The notes under the pieces: model-generated | What the model saw: only the letters and a program-made list of their open reading frames with translations | What the model was told of the DNA's origin: nothing | The model's database searches: none | Program-made: the position numbers and the translations under genes | Shown here: piece by piece, positions 1 through 8,288 of the stretch | Layout: each line of letters opens with the position of its first letter | How positions within the stretch are numbered: position 1 is the stretch's first letter | Assembly: GCA_016872725.1 (NCBI GenBank) | Contig: VGZC01000004.1 | Span: 109,203-173,202 of the forward strand | Length of the DNA stretch: 64,000 nucleotides | Reading direction: 5' to 3' | From: Planctomycetota bacterium | Lineage (GTDB): Bacteria > Planctomycetota > Planctomycetia > Pirellulales > Pirellulaceae

Positions 1-189
1 GAGAAGACCGCCAAAGGGGAACGGACCGACAAGTCGGATAAGTCCGAAAAATCGGTCAAGACGCGGGCGGGCAAGGCGGACCGGCCGGCGAAGGACAAGT
101 CGCGCGACAAGGAGCGCCCGTCGAAGGCCGGCTTGAGCGCGAAACCCACCTCGCCCGCGAAACCGATCACCAAGAAGAAACCGAAGTGA
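1..189 (+). CDS. C-terminal Lys-rich tail of an unknown protein (5' end outside window)
   Basis: Frame 1 is open from the first base to a TGA at 187-189 and encodes about 62 residues made almost entirely of Lys, Asp, Ser, Arg, Ala and Pro, ending in KKKPK. Such a tail is disordered and strongly charged, as on many nucleic-acid-binding proteins of high-GC bacteria. The body of the protein lies upstream of the window, so no family can be named. yebC starts 53 bases downstream on the same strand and could be co-transcribed. Confidence 0.55.
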   Translation, partial: EKTAKGERTDKSDKSEKSVKTRAGKADRPAKDKSRDKERPSKAGLSAKPTSPAKPITKKKPK

Positions 190-242
190 ACCAAGGCCGA
201 CATGTTCCTTGGGAATAGGACTCGAGAACCGGACGCAAAGGT

Positions 243-995
243 ATGGCTGGCCACTCCCACTGGGCCGGAATCAAGCACAAGAAGGCCCTCATCGACAACA
301 AGCGGGGAAAGCTCTGGAGCAAGCTCTCCAAAGCGATCATCGTCGCGGCGAAGATGGGAGGCGGCGACGTCGCCACGAACGCGCGCCTGCGGACCGCCAT
401 CCTCGACGCCAAGGCGGTCAGCATGCCCAAGGACAACATCGAGCGGGCCGTCAAGAAGGGCACCGGAGAGCTCGACGGCGGCAACGTCGACGAGATCCTC
501 TACGAAGGTTATGGTCCGGGCGGGGTCGCCATCCTGTGTGACATCATGACCGATAACCGCAATCGCACGGCCCCCGAAATCCGCAAGATCTTCGATGTCC
601 ACGACGGAAAACTCGGGAGCGCCAATTGCGTGGCCTGGATGTTCGAACGCAAGGGCCTGCTCTTCTTCCCGACCGAACCGATCGACGAGGATGCGCTCAT
701 GGAAGCCGCCCTCGAGGCCGGCGCCGACGATGTGCGCCGCGACGGGGACAAGTTCCAGGTGACGTGCGATCCGGCCGCGTACAGTGAAGTCGTCGAGAAG
801 CTCGAAGCCGCCGGGTTCGCCGCGTCGAGCAAGGAAATCGCGCGCGTTCCGACGAATACGGTCGATCTCGACGCGCCCACCGCGCGCCTCGTCCTGAAAC
901 TCATGGAGGCGCTCGACGACCACGACGACGTCCAGTCGGTCTCCGCGAATCTCAACATCCCCGACGACATCATGGCCGAACTGGGCCAGGCATGA
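243..995 (+). CDS. yebC: YebC/TACO1-family translation or transcription factor
   Basis: The 250-residue product opens with the family signature MAGHSHWAGIKHKK followed by a basic N-terminal helical region (KRGKLWSKLSKAI). It contains the PKDNIERAVKKG segment and the glycine-rich EGYGPGGVA segment typical of YebC. Length matches the usual 240-250 residues. Family members are cytoplasmic; some act as DNA-binding regulators, and YebC2/TACO1 types help ribosomes through proline-rich stretches. The sequence alone does not tell me which applies here. An AAAGG Shine-Dalgarno stretch lies just upstream of the ATG. The gene is convergent with the haem lipoprotein gene ending at 1024. Confidence 0.95.
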   Translation: MAGHSHWAGIKHKKALIDNKRGKLWSKLSKAIIVAAKMGGGDVATNARLRTAILDAKAVSMPKDNIERAVKKGTGELDGGNVDEILYEGYGPGGVAILCDIMTDNRNRTAPEIRKIFDVHDGKLGSANCVAWMFERKGLLFFPTEPIDEDALMEAALEAGADDVRRDGDKFQVTCDPAAYSEVVEKLEAAGFAASSKEIARVPTNTVDLDAPTARLVLKLMEALDDHDDVQSVSANLNIPDDIMAELGQA

Positions 996-997
996 CG

Positions 998-1013
998 CGG
1001 TCCGAGCCGACCG
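998..1013. terminator. Small hairpin between convergent genes
   Basis: The 28-base gap between the yebC stop and the stop of the minus-strand cytochrome gene holds a 5-bp inverted repeat (CGGTC/GACCG, 6-base loop). It could act as a weak bidirectional terminator. There is no clear T-run on either side, so the call rests on position and symmetry only. Confidence 0.25.
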
Positions 1014-1023
1014 GTTGGGGAGC

Positions 1024-2751
1024 TCAGTCTTTTCCCGGATGCGCGATGCGGGTCCAAAACGACTCGAATGCGCCCTTCTCGTGGAAATCCGGACTGTTGT
1101 CCAGGTCGTGGCATTCCATGCACTTCTTCTCCGCCTCGGCGAGCGGGAGTCGCATTTCGGCGCGGAGGCGGGACAGGGTCGCCGCGTCCGCGCTCACGTC
1201 CCCCGATTCGGCCGCCGCGTGGCGCGAGCCGGGACCGTGGCAGTTCTCGCACCCGCTGCCCACCATCTTCGGCGTCTCGGCCAATCCAAGATAACCGCTC
1301 TCGTACGGCGTGAACCGTTGCGGATTCCAACCCGTCACGTGGCAACTCAGGCACTCGGGATCGAAATGCCGGGCGATGTCGGAACGCTCGCCCGGCTTGA
1401 CCAGCGAATCGGTCGCGTGGCCATGATCGCTTTCCTTCCAGACTTCCATCGCCTTGGCATGGCAGTCGCCGCACGATTCCGATCCGACATACCGGCGTCC
1501 CGACGGGTGCGGCAGCGGGCGAACGCCGAGCCCTTCGAGGCCTTGTTGTTCGAGCTGCTGCTGGTAGGTCGCCAGGAGGGCGAGCATTTCGCGGGAGTCC
1601 TCGAATCGGGCGTCCAGCGGAACGCGCTGATACCGCCAGCCCGGCTCGCTTCCATCGAAGAAGGCCAAGACGCCGACGTACATCCCCTTGATCCCCACCT
1701 GGACCAACTGCGAGGGCGTGCCCGGAATCCGCTCGGGGACCAACGTGGGTTCATCGCCGCCGCCGGAGGTCGCGACGATATCGAAACGGGGAACCGCCTG
1801 CGCGATGGCGATCGTCTCCTCGCGCGTGCCCTGCACGAGCAACACCGTGTGATCGCACGGTTCAGCGGAAAGCCCTTGCCAGGCGGCTCGCACACCTTGG
1901 ACCGCGGGTTCCGTGAGGATCTCGTCGGCCTGGATGGCGGCCCGCGCCTGATCGCCCAACACACCCACGATGCCGATCCTGCGGCCGGCGACCGTCGCCA
2001 CGCGGAATCGGGGAGTGAACTCGCGGTCCAGGATCGCGACGTTCGCCGAAACGAACGCCGTGTCCTTCTCGGATCCCGGCGCCGTCGTCGCCGCCAATTC
2101 GTCGATCGTCAATCGCAGGTCATCGGGCCCGAACGTCGAAGCGGCGAAACCCATTTTCGACAAGGCCCCGACGCTGATCTGGAACTGGATCTCGGCCTGC
2201 CTCCCGAACCGGCGCACCTGATTCCCCACGTCGATCGCGACCACGGGCCAGTCGCGCCGCGCGAGGTCACGGAGCAACGTCTGACGGCGAGCCAGGCCGC
2301 CTTTCTGTTTCGTGAGCCCCGTGCATCCGCACGGTTCGAGGTAGCCGTTCTGCCTTCCGCTGATCGCCATCACGAACCGGGGTTTCGGCCAATCGACAAA
2401 GAGCGGAGCCCGCGACGGATTCGGATCCTCCGAGCCTCCTTCGCGAGCCGGCACGCTCGTTTCATTCCGGGCCGCGGCGACGGTGCCTCCCGTCGACCCG
2501 CCCGATGGCTCTCCCGAAGGTTCTGCGGCGGCCGCCAAGCCGATCACGAAACGCCTTTCGCGCGTGTCGGTCACGGGGACTTCGAGCGAGGCGCGTCGCA
2601 CGCCCGGAGCGGCGGCGGATTCCGCCGAGGCGATCGGCGCGGTCCGCGTCCCCGTTTCGGCGGGCCCCGCGCCCACACTCGATTCGGCCACCGGCCGACA
2701 GCCTCCCAGCAGGGCAATGAGTCCGGCCGCTCCGAGCATCCTCGCGATCAT
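1024..2751 (-). CDS. Lipoprotein with degenerate phosphoesterase-like domain fused to a four-haem cytochrome c554-like domain
   Basis: The start chosen is the ATG at 2751, which has GGGAGG at good spacing and a lipoprotein signal (residues 1-18, lipobox LLGGC, C18). An open, low-complexity stretch covers residues 20-115. Residues about 125-400 resemble the UshA/5'-nucleotidase metallophosphoesterase layout, with an EPCGCTG motif at 139-145, but the usual Asp-Gly-Asp metal motif reads IDVGN. The C-terminal part carries four CxxCH haem motifs starting at residues 427, 467, 501 and 544, as in cytochrome c554-type domains. The mature 575-residue protein should be anchored on the outer face of a membrane and bind four c-type haems. 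The DUF1573 gene just upstream on the same strand is probably its partner. Redox partner and substrate cannot be read from sequence. Confidence 0.75.
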   Translation of the reverse strand: MIARMLGAAGLIALLGGCRPVAESSVGAGPAETGTRTAPIASAESAAAPGVRRASLEVPVTDTRERRFVIGLAAAAEPSGEPSGGSTGGTVAAARNETSVPAREGGSEDPNPSRAPLFVDWPKPRFVMAISGRQNGYLEPCGCTGLTKQKGGLARRQTLLRDLARRDWPVVAIDVGNQVRRFGRQAEIQFQISVGALSKMGFAASTFGPDDLRLTIDELAATTAPGSEKDTAFVSANVAILDREFTPRFRVATVAGRRIGIVGVLGDQARAAIQADEILTEPAVQGVRAAWQGLSAEPCDHTVLLVQGTREETIAIAQAVPRFDIVATSGGGDEPTLVPERIPGTPSQLVQVGIKGMYVGVLAFFDGSEPGWRYQRVPLDARFEDSREMLALLATYQQQLEQQGLEGLGVRPLPHPSGRRYVGSESCGDCHAKAMEVWKESDHGHATDSLVKPGERSDIARHFDPECLSCHVTGWNPQRFTPYESGYLGLAETPKMVGSGCENCHGPGSRHAAAESGDVSADAATLSRLRAEMRLPLAEAEKKCMECHDLDNSPDFHEKGAFESFWTRIAHPGKD

Positions 2752-2816
2752 GGGCGATCCCTCCCGCGCTCGACCCGCGTCCCCACGGAACGTCCGCGTG
2801 GGGACTCGCCAAGCCG

Positions 2817-4010
2817 TCAATTCACCGAGAACTGTACGTAAATCGGAAGTTCCTTGGAATGCGAATGCAGGGGGCGCAGCCGGATTTGTCCCATTTTGCC
2901 TTGAGCCGATCCGAGCCGCGTGACGCGAGGCGCCCCCGCTGGGACTTCGATGGTGAGCGGCACGGTGACCATCTTCTCGCTCGCCTTGGGGGTACCGAGT
3001 GTCGCGCGCAGCGCTTCGGGCGGATCGACCGCCTCGATCTCGATCCGGACTTCGTTCCGATTTGGTCCCTTGATCAGCACCAGCAACTCGGCCTTCGCGC
3101 CCGCCGCCTGATCGACGCTGCCGAGCCTCAGGACGCTGTGGCTCGAATCGAAAGGCGCTCCCCGCGCGACAACCGATACGTCGCTCAACACATTGCCTTC
3201 GATCGACACAAAGAAGTCGGGCGCGCCGTCCAGGGTCGTCTTGACGCGGAGCGTCTGCTGGATGTCGCCTGTCGGAAGTCCCGCGTTCAGGGTGAGTTCG
3301 AGCACCTTGCCGGTCTCCGCCGGCGGATGCGAGGCGATTTCCTCGGCGGTGGCGTCGCGCACCGCCACGTCGAAGTACGGTTCGAGGCGCTTCTGAACGA
3401 GTTCCCATTCGGCGACGCCGAGCGTCATGGACTTGTCGGCTCCGAGCACGAAGATCTTTCGCGTCTGCGATTCATTGCCCGTCACATTCCGGAACAGGAT
3501 TGTCTCGGGTGTCACGCGCACGGCGTCTTCGACCAGACCTTCGATGCGCAACTGGATGACGGGCCGCTCGGGATCGTTCGTGAGGATCTCGGCGAGCTGG
3601 CTGAACGAGGTCGTCTCCGTCTTGGCCGTCCATTCAAGGCGAACTTCGACCGTTTCACCGGACGCGACTTCACCGTCATCCACCGTGCTCAGCGTGCACT
3701 TGCAGGTCGTTTCCCCTTTGCGGAGGCGGAGCGGCGCGTTGCCGATGTTTCGGATGAGAAACGTGCGGGCGCCCGCGCCGTTGCGTCCCATCTTGCCGAA
3801 ATCGAACAGTTCGCCGTTCATGACCTGAACCCGGGCCCGCGTCGTGGGAAGCGGTTTGTCGGGCGGGCTCGCGATGTCGGTGAACGGATTCTGCGCGTTG
3901 TTCGGCGCGAAATGATCGCGGGTCCAGTGGTAGGAAATCGTTGACGCGCCGTACCCGGCGGCGCCGCCGGCCGCGATCGCGATCAGGGCGACCCACACGA
4001 TTCGGTTCAT
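2817..4010 (-). CDS. Membrane-anchored DUF1573-domain protein
   Basis: The 397-residue product starts at the ATG at 4010 with a single N-terminal membrane helix (residues 4-22), so most of it is periplasmic. Residues about 60-130 contain the DUF1573 pattern: FDFGKMGRNGAG, then IRNIGNAPLRLRKGETTCKC with the conserved Cys pair at C103 and C105, and VEVRLEW. DUF1573 domains have an immunoglobulin-like ASH fold, and the function is not established. A second beta-rich region follows (residues 170-390). The stop is 65 bases before the cytochrome start, so the two are likely one transcript. Extracytoplasmic location together with the haem lipoprotein suggests a shared envelope complex (inference). 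Confidence 0.8.
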   Translation of the reverse strand: MNRIVWVALIAIAAGGAAGYGASTISYHWTRDHFAPNNAQNPFTDIASPPDKPLPTTRARVQVMNGELFDFGKMGRNGAGARTFLIRNIGNAPLRLRKGETTCKCTLSTVDDGEVASGETVEVRLEWTAKTETTSFSQLAEILTNDPERPVIQLRIEGLVEDAVRVTPETILFRNVTGNESQTRKIFVLGADKSMTLGVAEWELVQKRLEPYFDVAVRDATAEEIASHPPAETGKVLELTLNAGLPTGDIQQTLRVKTTLDGAPDFFVSIEGNVLSDVSVVARGAPFDSSHSVLRLGSVDQAAGAKAELLVLIKGPNRNEVRIEIEAVDPPEALRATLGTPKASEKMVTVPLTIEVPAGAPRVTRLGSAQGKMGQIRLRPLHSHSKELPIYVQFSVN

Positions 4011-4077
4011 GGCCTGGTTCTTCCTCGTCCGCGAACGTGATTCGAACGGCCTCCGCGATTCGCGCGGGGGCGGCCCG

Positions 4078-6414
4078 TTAGCTACGCAGTTGACGCATGA
4101 GTTGTTCGGCGTCGGTGCCGGGCGGCGGACCCGCGACCTGGCTCTCCCACCGATCCGATCGGCCCGGGTCCCGGACGGCGCGCCGCGCGAGCTTCTGTTC
4201 CCAGTGTGGATTGCGCGCGTCGAGTTGCAAAGCCGTTTCGGCATGGAATCGCGCCGAATCCGCGCGACCGGCCAGGTGGGCGACCCACGCGAGCTGGGCA
4301 TGCGAATGGTTATGGTTCGGATAAAGGCGCACGGTCCGTTCCAACGCGTCCAGCGCCCCGTCGAGGTCCTCGGAACGGCCCATCGCCCGATACGCCGTCA
4401 GCCGGATGTCGCCTTCCAGACGGGACGCGGCATGCGAAACGGGGTCCCTGCGGACCATCTCCGCCAAGGCGCCGATCCATGCCTCGCGGCGCGCGGCATC
4501 ATGGGTCCGCACCCACGCATCGAGTTCCATCGTCGCGGCGAGCCGCCACGGTTCGGGGTTCCACCGATCGGCCGCCGCGGCCGCGTTCAATAGGGCTCGC
4601 GCCGTTTCGCGGTCCCGCGCGGATTCGGCTTGCCTCAACAGGCCGCCGCCCCGCACGGTCGGAAGGTACTCGGTGAACACGCACGCGGCGAAAACGACGA
4701 GCGACGCGGCGAGGCCGATCGAAGCGCTCGGAGGCCGAACCGCGATCCACCTCGCCGGTGCCCTGTCCGATCGGCTCGAGTGTGGAGGCCCGACCAGCAG
4801 CGCGAGCAGCAACCAGAACGACTGGGCGACACCGCCGAACGAAATGCCGCCGGCCGCAAGCAAATGGACGGCAAGGACGAGCCAACCGATCGCCGCGACC
4901 GCCGGATCCCAGTTCCCCCGCTCGATCCAAGGTCGACCGGCCGCGTAAACCAGTCCGCTGATGGGAAGCACGACACACCAGAGCACGGGGATCGGAATCC
5001 CCGGAAACGGCTCGGGCGGAAAATCGATCAACCGGCCGTAGCCGTCGGCGAGCGGGAATGCGGCGGCCGCTCCCCAGAGCCACGCGGCATCGCCGGCTCG
5101 GTTGCCGCGCGCGTGCGATCTCTCCAAAGTACTCGCCTGGGAACGCGCCGCGCGCCGCGCGACGACGCATGCGGCGGCCAGGCATGCGAGCAAGAGCGCG
5201 AGTCCGGGGATTCCGAACGTGGCCGCCACCTCGAACGCGAAGTTGTGGGGATCGGCCACCATTTCGCTCGCTTCGGGCTTCTTGTAGGCGGCATACGCGT
5301 CCTGGAACGCGCCGGGGCCGACGCCCCAGACCGGATGGTCGACCACCATGCCGACCGCCCCGCGCCAGTACTGGCAACGATAGGTCATCGACAGGACGCC
5401 TTCGGTGAACACCTGGCGATCCAGGACACCGAGCCCGAATCCCCCGACGACGAACAAGACGATCATGGCCGCGCACACCGCGACCATGGGCCATCGACGG
5501 CCGCCGCGGCGAGTCGAACGCGCGATGCTCCATCCAAGACCGACCACGCACGCGATCCACGCGGAACGGCTCTTGGTCAGGATGAGGCACGCGGCGATCA
5601 GAAAACACGCCGCGAACCAAAAGGCCCTCCATCGGAATCGCGCGGAACCGCGCGGAGTTTCGCTCGTTCCTTCTTCGCTCGTCCGCCGATTCCAGCCGAC
5701 CGTGATCGCGACGACCAGCCAGGCGGACAGCAATCCGGCGAGTGAATTGGGAAGCGCGAACGTCGCGAACGGTTCGAGGCTCCGCAATCGGTTTTCGAAG
5801 AGGAAGCGGTCCGCCGAGTCGGGCGCGGGGTCGACGCCGCTTGCGACGAGAAGGCGCTGCCGTTCCGGTTCGGATGCGGCGGCGTAGTCCGTGCGGTTTC
5901 GAGGTTGTATGACGGAATATTGGCAGATTCCGTGCGCGGCGAGCCCCGTCGTGATCGCGCAGAGAATGACGACGACGGCACGCCGGTCGCGATCGGTCGC
6001 GATCACGCGCCGCGCGAGCCCAGCGGCCGCGAGCAGGCCGAGCCAGTGCCAACCGGAATGGAGCATGAGCCGAGGATTGGCTCGCCAACCCGTTGCGAAC
6101 ATGGCCAGACCGATCCATGCGGCGAGCGCCAGGCCGAGGCCATCCGCGGCATCCCATGCGATGGGTTTCCGCCCTCGCCATGTGAATCCGCACGCGACGA
6201 GCGCGGCGAGCATCCAGAGTAGCGAGAGGACGGCCGTCGTCCCCTGCCCCGCCCCTTCCGTCGGAATCAACGGCGCCAGGACGATCAGCGCCAGGACGCC
6301 GCCCCGCGGAAGGAACGGCGGCCCTCGATCGGTCGACCTTGGATCGGTCGACCTTGGATCGGTCGGCCGTTCGGGAGTCGGCCGTTGCGGCGAGGTCCGG
6401 GATCGTCGATTCAC
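4078..6414 (-). CDS. O-antigen ligase/polymerase (Wzy/WaaL-like) with C-terminal TPRs
   Basis: A GTG start at 6414 overlaps the TGA of the upstream sugar-phosphate transferase gene (GTGA), which indicates translational coupling and fixes the start. The 778-residue protein has a Ser/Thr/Asp/Pro-rich N-terminus containing three STDPR-type repeats, about ten or more hydrophobic segments, and the Wzy_C/ligase hallmark HPVWGVGPGAF followed by a PHN motif in the large periplasmic loop. The last 150 residues are soluble and TPR-like. The family joins lipid-linked oligosaccharides either to each other or to a lipid acceptor. Which of the two happens here is not resolved by sequence. The neighbouring initiating transferase supports a role in exopolysaccharide or O-antigen synthesis. 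Confidence 0.8.
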   Translation of the reverse strand: MNRRSRTSPQRPTPERPTDPRSTDPRSTDRGPPFLPRGGVLALIVLAPLIPTEGAGQGTTAVLSLLWMLAALVACGFTWRGRKPIAWDAADGLGLALAAWIGLAMFATGWRANPRLMLHSGWHWLGLLAAAGLARRVIATDRDRRAVVVILCAITTGLAAHGICQYSVIQPRNRTDYAAASEPERQRLLVASGVDPAPDSADRFLFENRLRSLEPFATFALPNSLAGLLSAWLVVAITVGWNRRTSEEGTSETPRGSARFRWRAFWFAACFLIAACLILTKSRSAWIACVVGLGWSIARSTRRGGRRWPMVAVCAAMIVLFVVGGFGLGVLDRQVFTEGVLSMTYRCQYWRGAVGMVVDHPVWGVGPGAFQDAYAAYKKPEASEMVADPHNFAFEVAATFGIPGLALLLACLAAACVVARRAARSQASTLERSHARGNRAGDAAWLWGAAAAFPLADGYGRLIDFPPEPFPGIPIPVLWCVVLPISGLVYAAGRPWIERGNWDPAVAAIGWLVLAVHLLAAGGISFGGVAQSFWLLLALLVGPPHSSRSDRAPARWIAVRPPSASIGLAASLVVFAACVFTEYLPTVRGGGLLRQAESARDRETARALLNAAAAADRWNPEPWRLAATMELDAWVRTHDAARREAWIGALAEMVRRDPVSHAASRLEGDIRLTAYRAMGRSEDLDGALDALERTVRLYPNHNHSHAQLAWVAHLAGRADSARFHAETALQLDARNPHWEQKLARRAVRDPGRSDRWESQVAGPPPGTDAEQLMRQLRS
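6327..6371 (-). repeat. 15-bp tandem repeat, about 3 copies, inside the ligase gene
   Basis: The 15-base unit (forward strand GATCGGTCGACCTTG) occurs in tandem at 6327, 6342 and 6357, the last copy diverging. It encodes repeated Ser-Thr-Asp-Pro-Arg near the N-terminus of the Wzy/WaaL-like protein, so copy-number changes would keep the reading frame. Confidence 0.8.
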
Positions 6415-7565
6415 GATCGGTTTCCGTTCGATTGATTCCGCCGCCGAGCGGTGAATTCGACGAGTTGGATGAGCCAAAGGACGCCGAAGACGAGCAGCAC
6501 GACGACACCGGCTCCGAAACGGTCGGTGCGGGGGAGCAGCAAGGCGCCGAGCCCGCAGGTCGCCGTCGTCAGGTAGATCGCGAGCACGGCCCGTCCGCGC
6601 GTGAAGCCGAGGTCGACGAGGCGATGCGAGAAGTGGTTCCGGTCGCCCGCGAATGGACTTCGACCCTCGCGCAATCGGATGGCGATCACCGTCACCATGT
6701 CGTAAAGCGGAACGGCCATGACACACAGCGGCGCGGCGACCGCGTGCCGAGCCGGCGATTCATAGGACGTGTAGGTGGCCACGAGCGTGCACACACCGAT
6801 CGAATACCCGACGAAGTAGCTGCCCGCGTCACCCAGGAACAGCCGAGCGGGCGTGCGGTTGTGCCAGAGAAAGCCGAGCAGCGCGCCGACCAGCACGAGC
6901 AAGTACCCGCCGACGAAGAGTTGGGGCCCTTCGACCATCGTCGACGGCGGGAACAAGAGGAACGCGACGAGCATCGCGCCCGCGATCGCGGCGACTCCCG
7001 CCGAAAGGCCGTTCATGTTGTCGAGCATGTTGAACGCGTTGACGAGCGCCGCGATCCAGAACACCGAGAGAGCCGTCGTGATCGGCCGCCATGTGAGGAA
7101 GGCGGTCAATTGTCCGTCGTCGCCTTGCGAAACGACGACGGCCGCCGCGACGGCGAACTGCGTGCCGAGCCGGAGTTGCCAGGCGAGCGCGAAGCGGTCG
7201 TCGAGCAGTCCCAGCACCATCAGCGCCGTGCCTCCCGCGAGGACGATCGCGAGATCCGATCCGCGCGAGGCCAGTCCGTGCGCGTGGTCATGCATGAGGG
7301 ACGGAAGCCAGGAGGGAACCTCGCCGCCGCGCGTGAGCCACGCGAGGCCGATTCCGCCCGCGAGGAAGTAGCCGAGGACCGATCCCCAGACCGCGACACC
7401 GCCTCCCAGCGGAGTCGGCGCCGCGTGGATCTTGCGGCCGCCCGGCTGGTCCACCAGACCGAATCGCGGCGCCCACCGCCGCGCCGCGAACCCCAGCAAC
7501 CAGCTCATGGCCATCGCGGGAACCACTGTGCCACCGATCAGCCAGACCGTCTCGCGAAGTTCCAT
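6411..7565 (-). CDS. Polyprenyl-phosphate sugar-1-phosphate transferase (WecA/MraY family, GT4)
   Basis: The 384-residue multi-spanning membrane protein transfers a sugar-1-phosphate from a UDP-sugar to undecaprenyl phosphate, the first step of lipid-linked glycan synthesis. Visible family motifs are GGRKIHAAPTPLGGG (42-56), the Mg-binding LGLLDDR (118-124), NMLDNMNGLS (179-188) and FLGDAGSYFVGY (243 on), plus a cytoplasmic DRNHFSHRL loop near the C-terminus. The absence of mraY-type cell-wall neighbours and the coupling to a Wzy/WaaL-like gene point to surface polysaccharide rather than peptidoglycan. The sugar (GlcNAc, MurNAc-like or other) cannot be assigned. Confidence in the family is high, in the precise substrate low. 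Confidence 0.9.
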   Translation of the reverse strand: MELRETVWLIGGTVVPAMAMSWLLGFAARRWAPRFGLVDQPGGRKIHAAPTPLGGGVAVWGSVLGYFLAGGIGLAWLTRGGEVPSWLPSLMHDHAHGLASRGSDLAIVLAGGTALMVLGLLDDRFALAWQLRLGTQFAVAAAVVVSQGDDGQLTAFLTWRPITTALSVFWIAALVNAFNMLDNMNGLSAGVAAIAGAMLVAFLLFPPSTMVEGPQLFVGGYLLVLVGALLGFLWHNRTPARLFLGDAGSYFVGYSIGVCTLVATYTSYESPARHAVAAPLCVMAVPLYDMVTVIAIRLREGRSPFAGDRNHFSHRLVDLGFTRGRAVLAIYLTTATCGLGALLLPRTDRFGAGVVVLLVFGVLWLIQLVEFTARRRNQSNGNRS

Positions 7566-7575
7566 CGCAGCCCGT

Positions 7576-8133
7576 TCACGGCGTGGGGAAGCCCGGCTCG
7601 GCGAGGCGACGGCCCCGCAGGTCGCGGCGACATGCGTCCAAGAACTGATGATAATCGGAACGCCGATAATCGGGATACGTCCAGTCCCGCGGTTGCCAGC
7701 GGCCGCCGGAATAATGGAGCGTGCATTCGCCGAAGATCCCTTCAGCCAGGTAGAGACGGTGATCGCGGTCTTTCGTCGTGGCGAGGACGAGTTTCGCTTC
7801 GGTCACGTAACCGGGGTCGAGATTGAGCGGGCGGGGTTCGGCGAAACGGCCGGATTCGGCGAGTTCGCGTTCCCAGAGGTTGGTTCGCACTTTCCGGGCC
7901 GGCAATTCGCCCGGATCGGCCAACCGCTCCAGGGCCCAAAACACCTTGGTCAAGTCCGGCCCCATATCCCGTTCATAGTAGGTCGACTCGCCGAACGCGA
8001 ATCGTTCGCTCTCCAGTCGGATCGGCCCCCACCGCGATTCGATGCGCGCCCGCCCCCAATCGAGGGCTTCCGGATGACGGCTGAATGCCGCGACCAGCAT
8101 CAGGACGGGCCGGTGGGTTCGAACGGCTCCCAT
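7576..8133 (-). CDS. DUF4416-family protein
   Basis: The 185-residue protein shows the DUF4416 layout: VLMLVAAFSRHPEAL at the N-terminus, ARIESRWGPI, a YYERDMGP segment, LNLDPGYV and a C-terminal YPDYRRSDYHQFL. Length fits the family (about 180). Its biochemical role is unknown; no membrane segment or signal peptide is visible, so it is probably cytoplasmic. The ATG at 8133 has GAGG seven bases upstream (complement of 8141-8144). The stop is 10 bases before the start of the sugar-phosphate transferase gene, so it sits in that operon, downstream of proS. Confidence 0.8.
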   Translation of the reverse strand: MGAVRTHRPVLMLVAAFSRHPEALDWGRARIESRWGPIRLESERFAFGESTYYERDMGPDLTKVFWALERLADPGELPARKVRTNLWERELAESGRFAEPRPLNLDPGYVTEAKLVLATTKDRDHRLYLAEGIFGECTLHYSGGRWQPRDWTYPDYRRSDYHQFLDACRRDLRGRRLAEPGFPTP

Positions 8134-8176
8134 GCCATGGCCTCACGATGGTCTCGGTTTCGATCCCGCATTCCCC

Positions 8177-8232
8177 GTGTTCCTCCTTCCGTGTTCCTCC
8201 TTCCGTGTTCCTCCTTCCGTGTTCCTCCTTCC
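8177..8232. repeat. 14-bp tandem repeat, 4 perfect copies, between proS and the DUF4416 gene
   Basis: Four consecutive identical 14-base units (forward GTGTTCCTCCTTCC) begin at 8177, 8191, 8205 and 8219. On the minus strand, which is the transcribed sense here, each reads GGAAGGAGGAACAC and so contains a full Shine-Dalgarno-like GGAGG. The array begins 44 bases upstream of the DUF4416 start, which has its own GAGG closer in. Confidence 0.9.
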
Positions 8233-8245
8233 GACACCGGGCCGG

Positions 8246-8268
8246 CGCCGAACGCGATACGTTCGGCG
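8246..8268. terminator. Hairpin just downstream of proS
   Basis: A perfect 8-bp stem (CGCCGAAC/GTTCGGCG) with a 7-base loop lies 21 bases past the proS stop codon. No U-run follows on the minus strand, so it may be an RNA-processing or stability element rather than a classical intrinsic terminator. Confidence 0.35.
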
Positions 8269-8288
8269 GGCTCCGTTGCGCCGATCGG

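Noticed and set aside
1449..1465. GG-N10-GC pattern resembling a sigma54 site
   Set aside because: It lies inside the cytochrome gene in antisense, does not match the wider consensus and has no gene downstream.
1015..2841. A 608-codon plus-strand frame opposite the cytochrome gene
   Set aside because: The minus-strand frame carries a lipobox and four CxxCH motifs. The plus frame is an Arg-rich shadow, common in GC-rich DNA.
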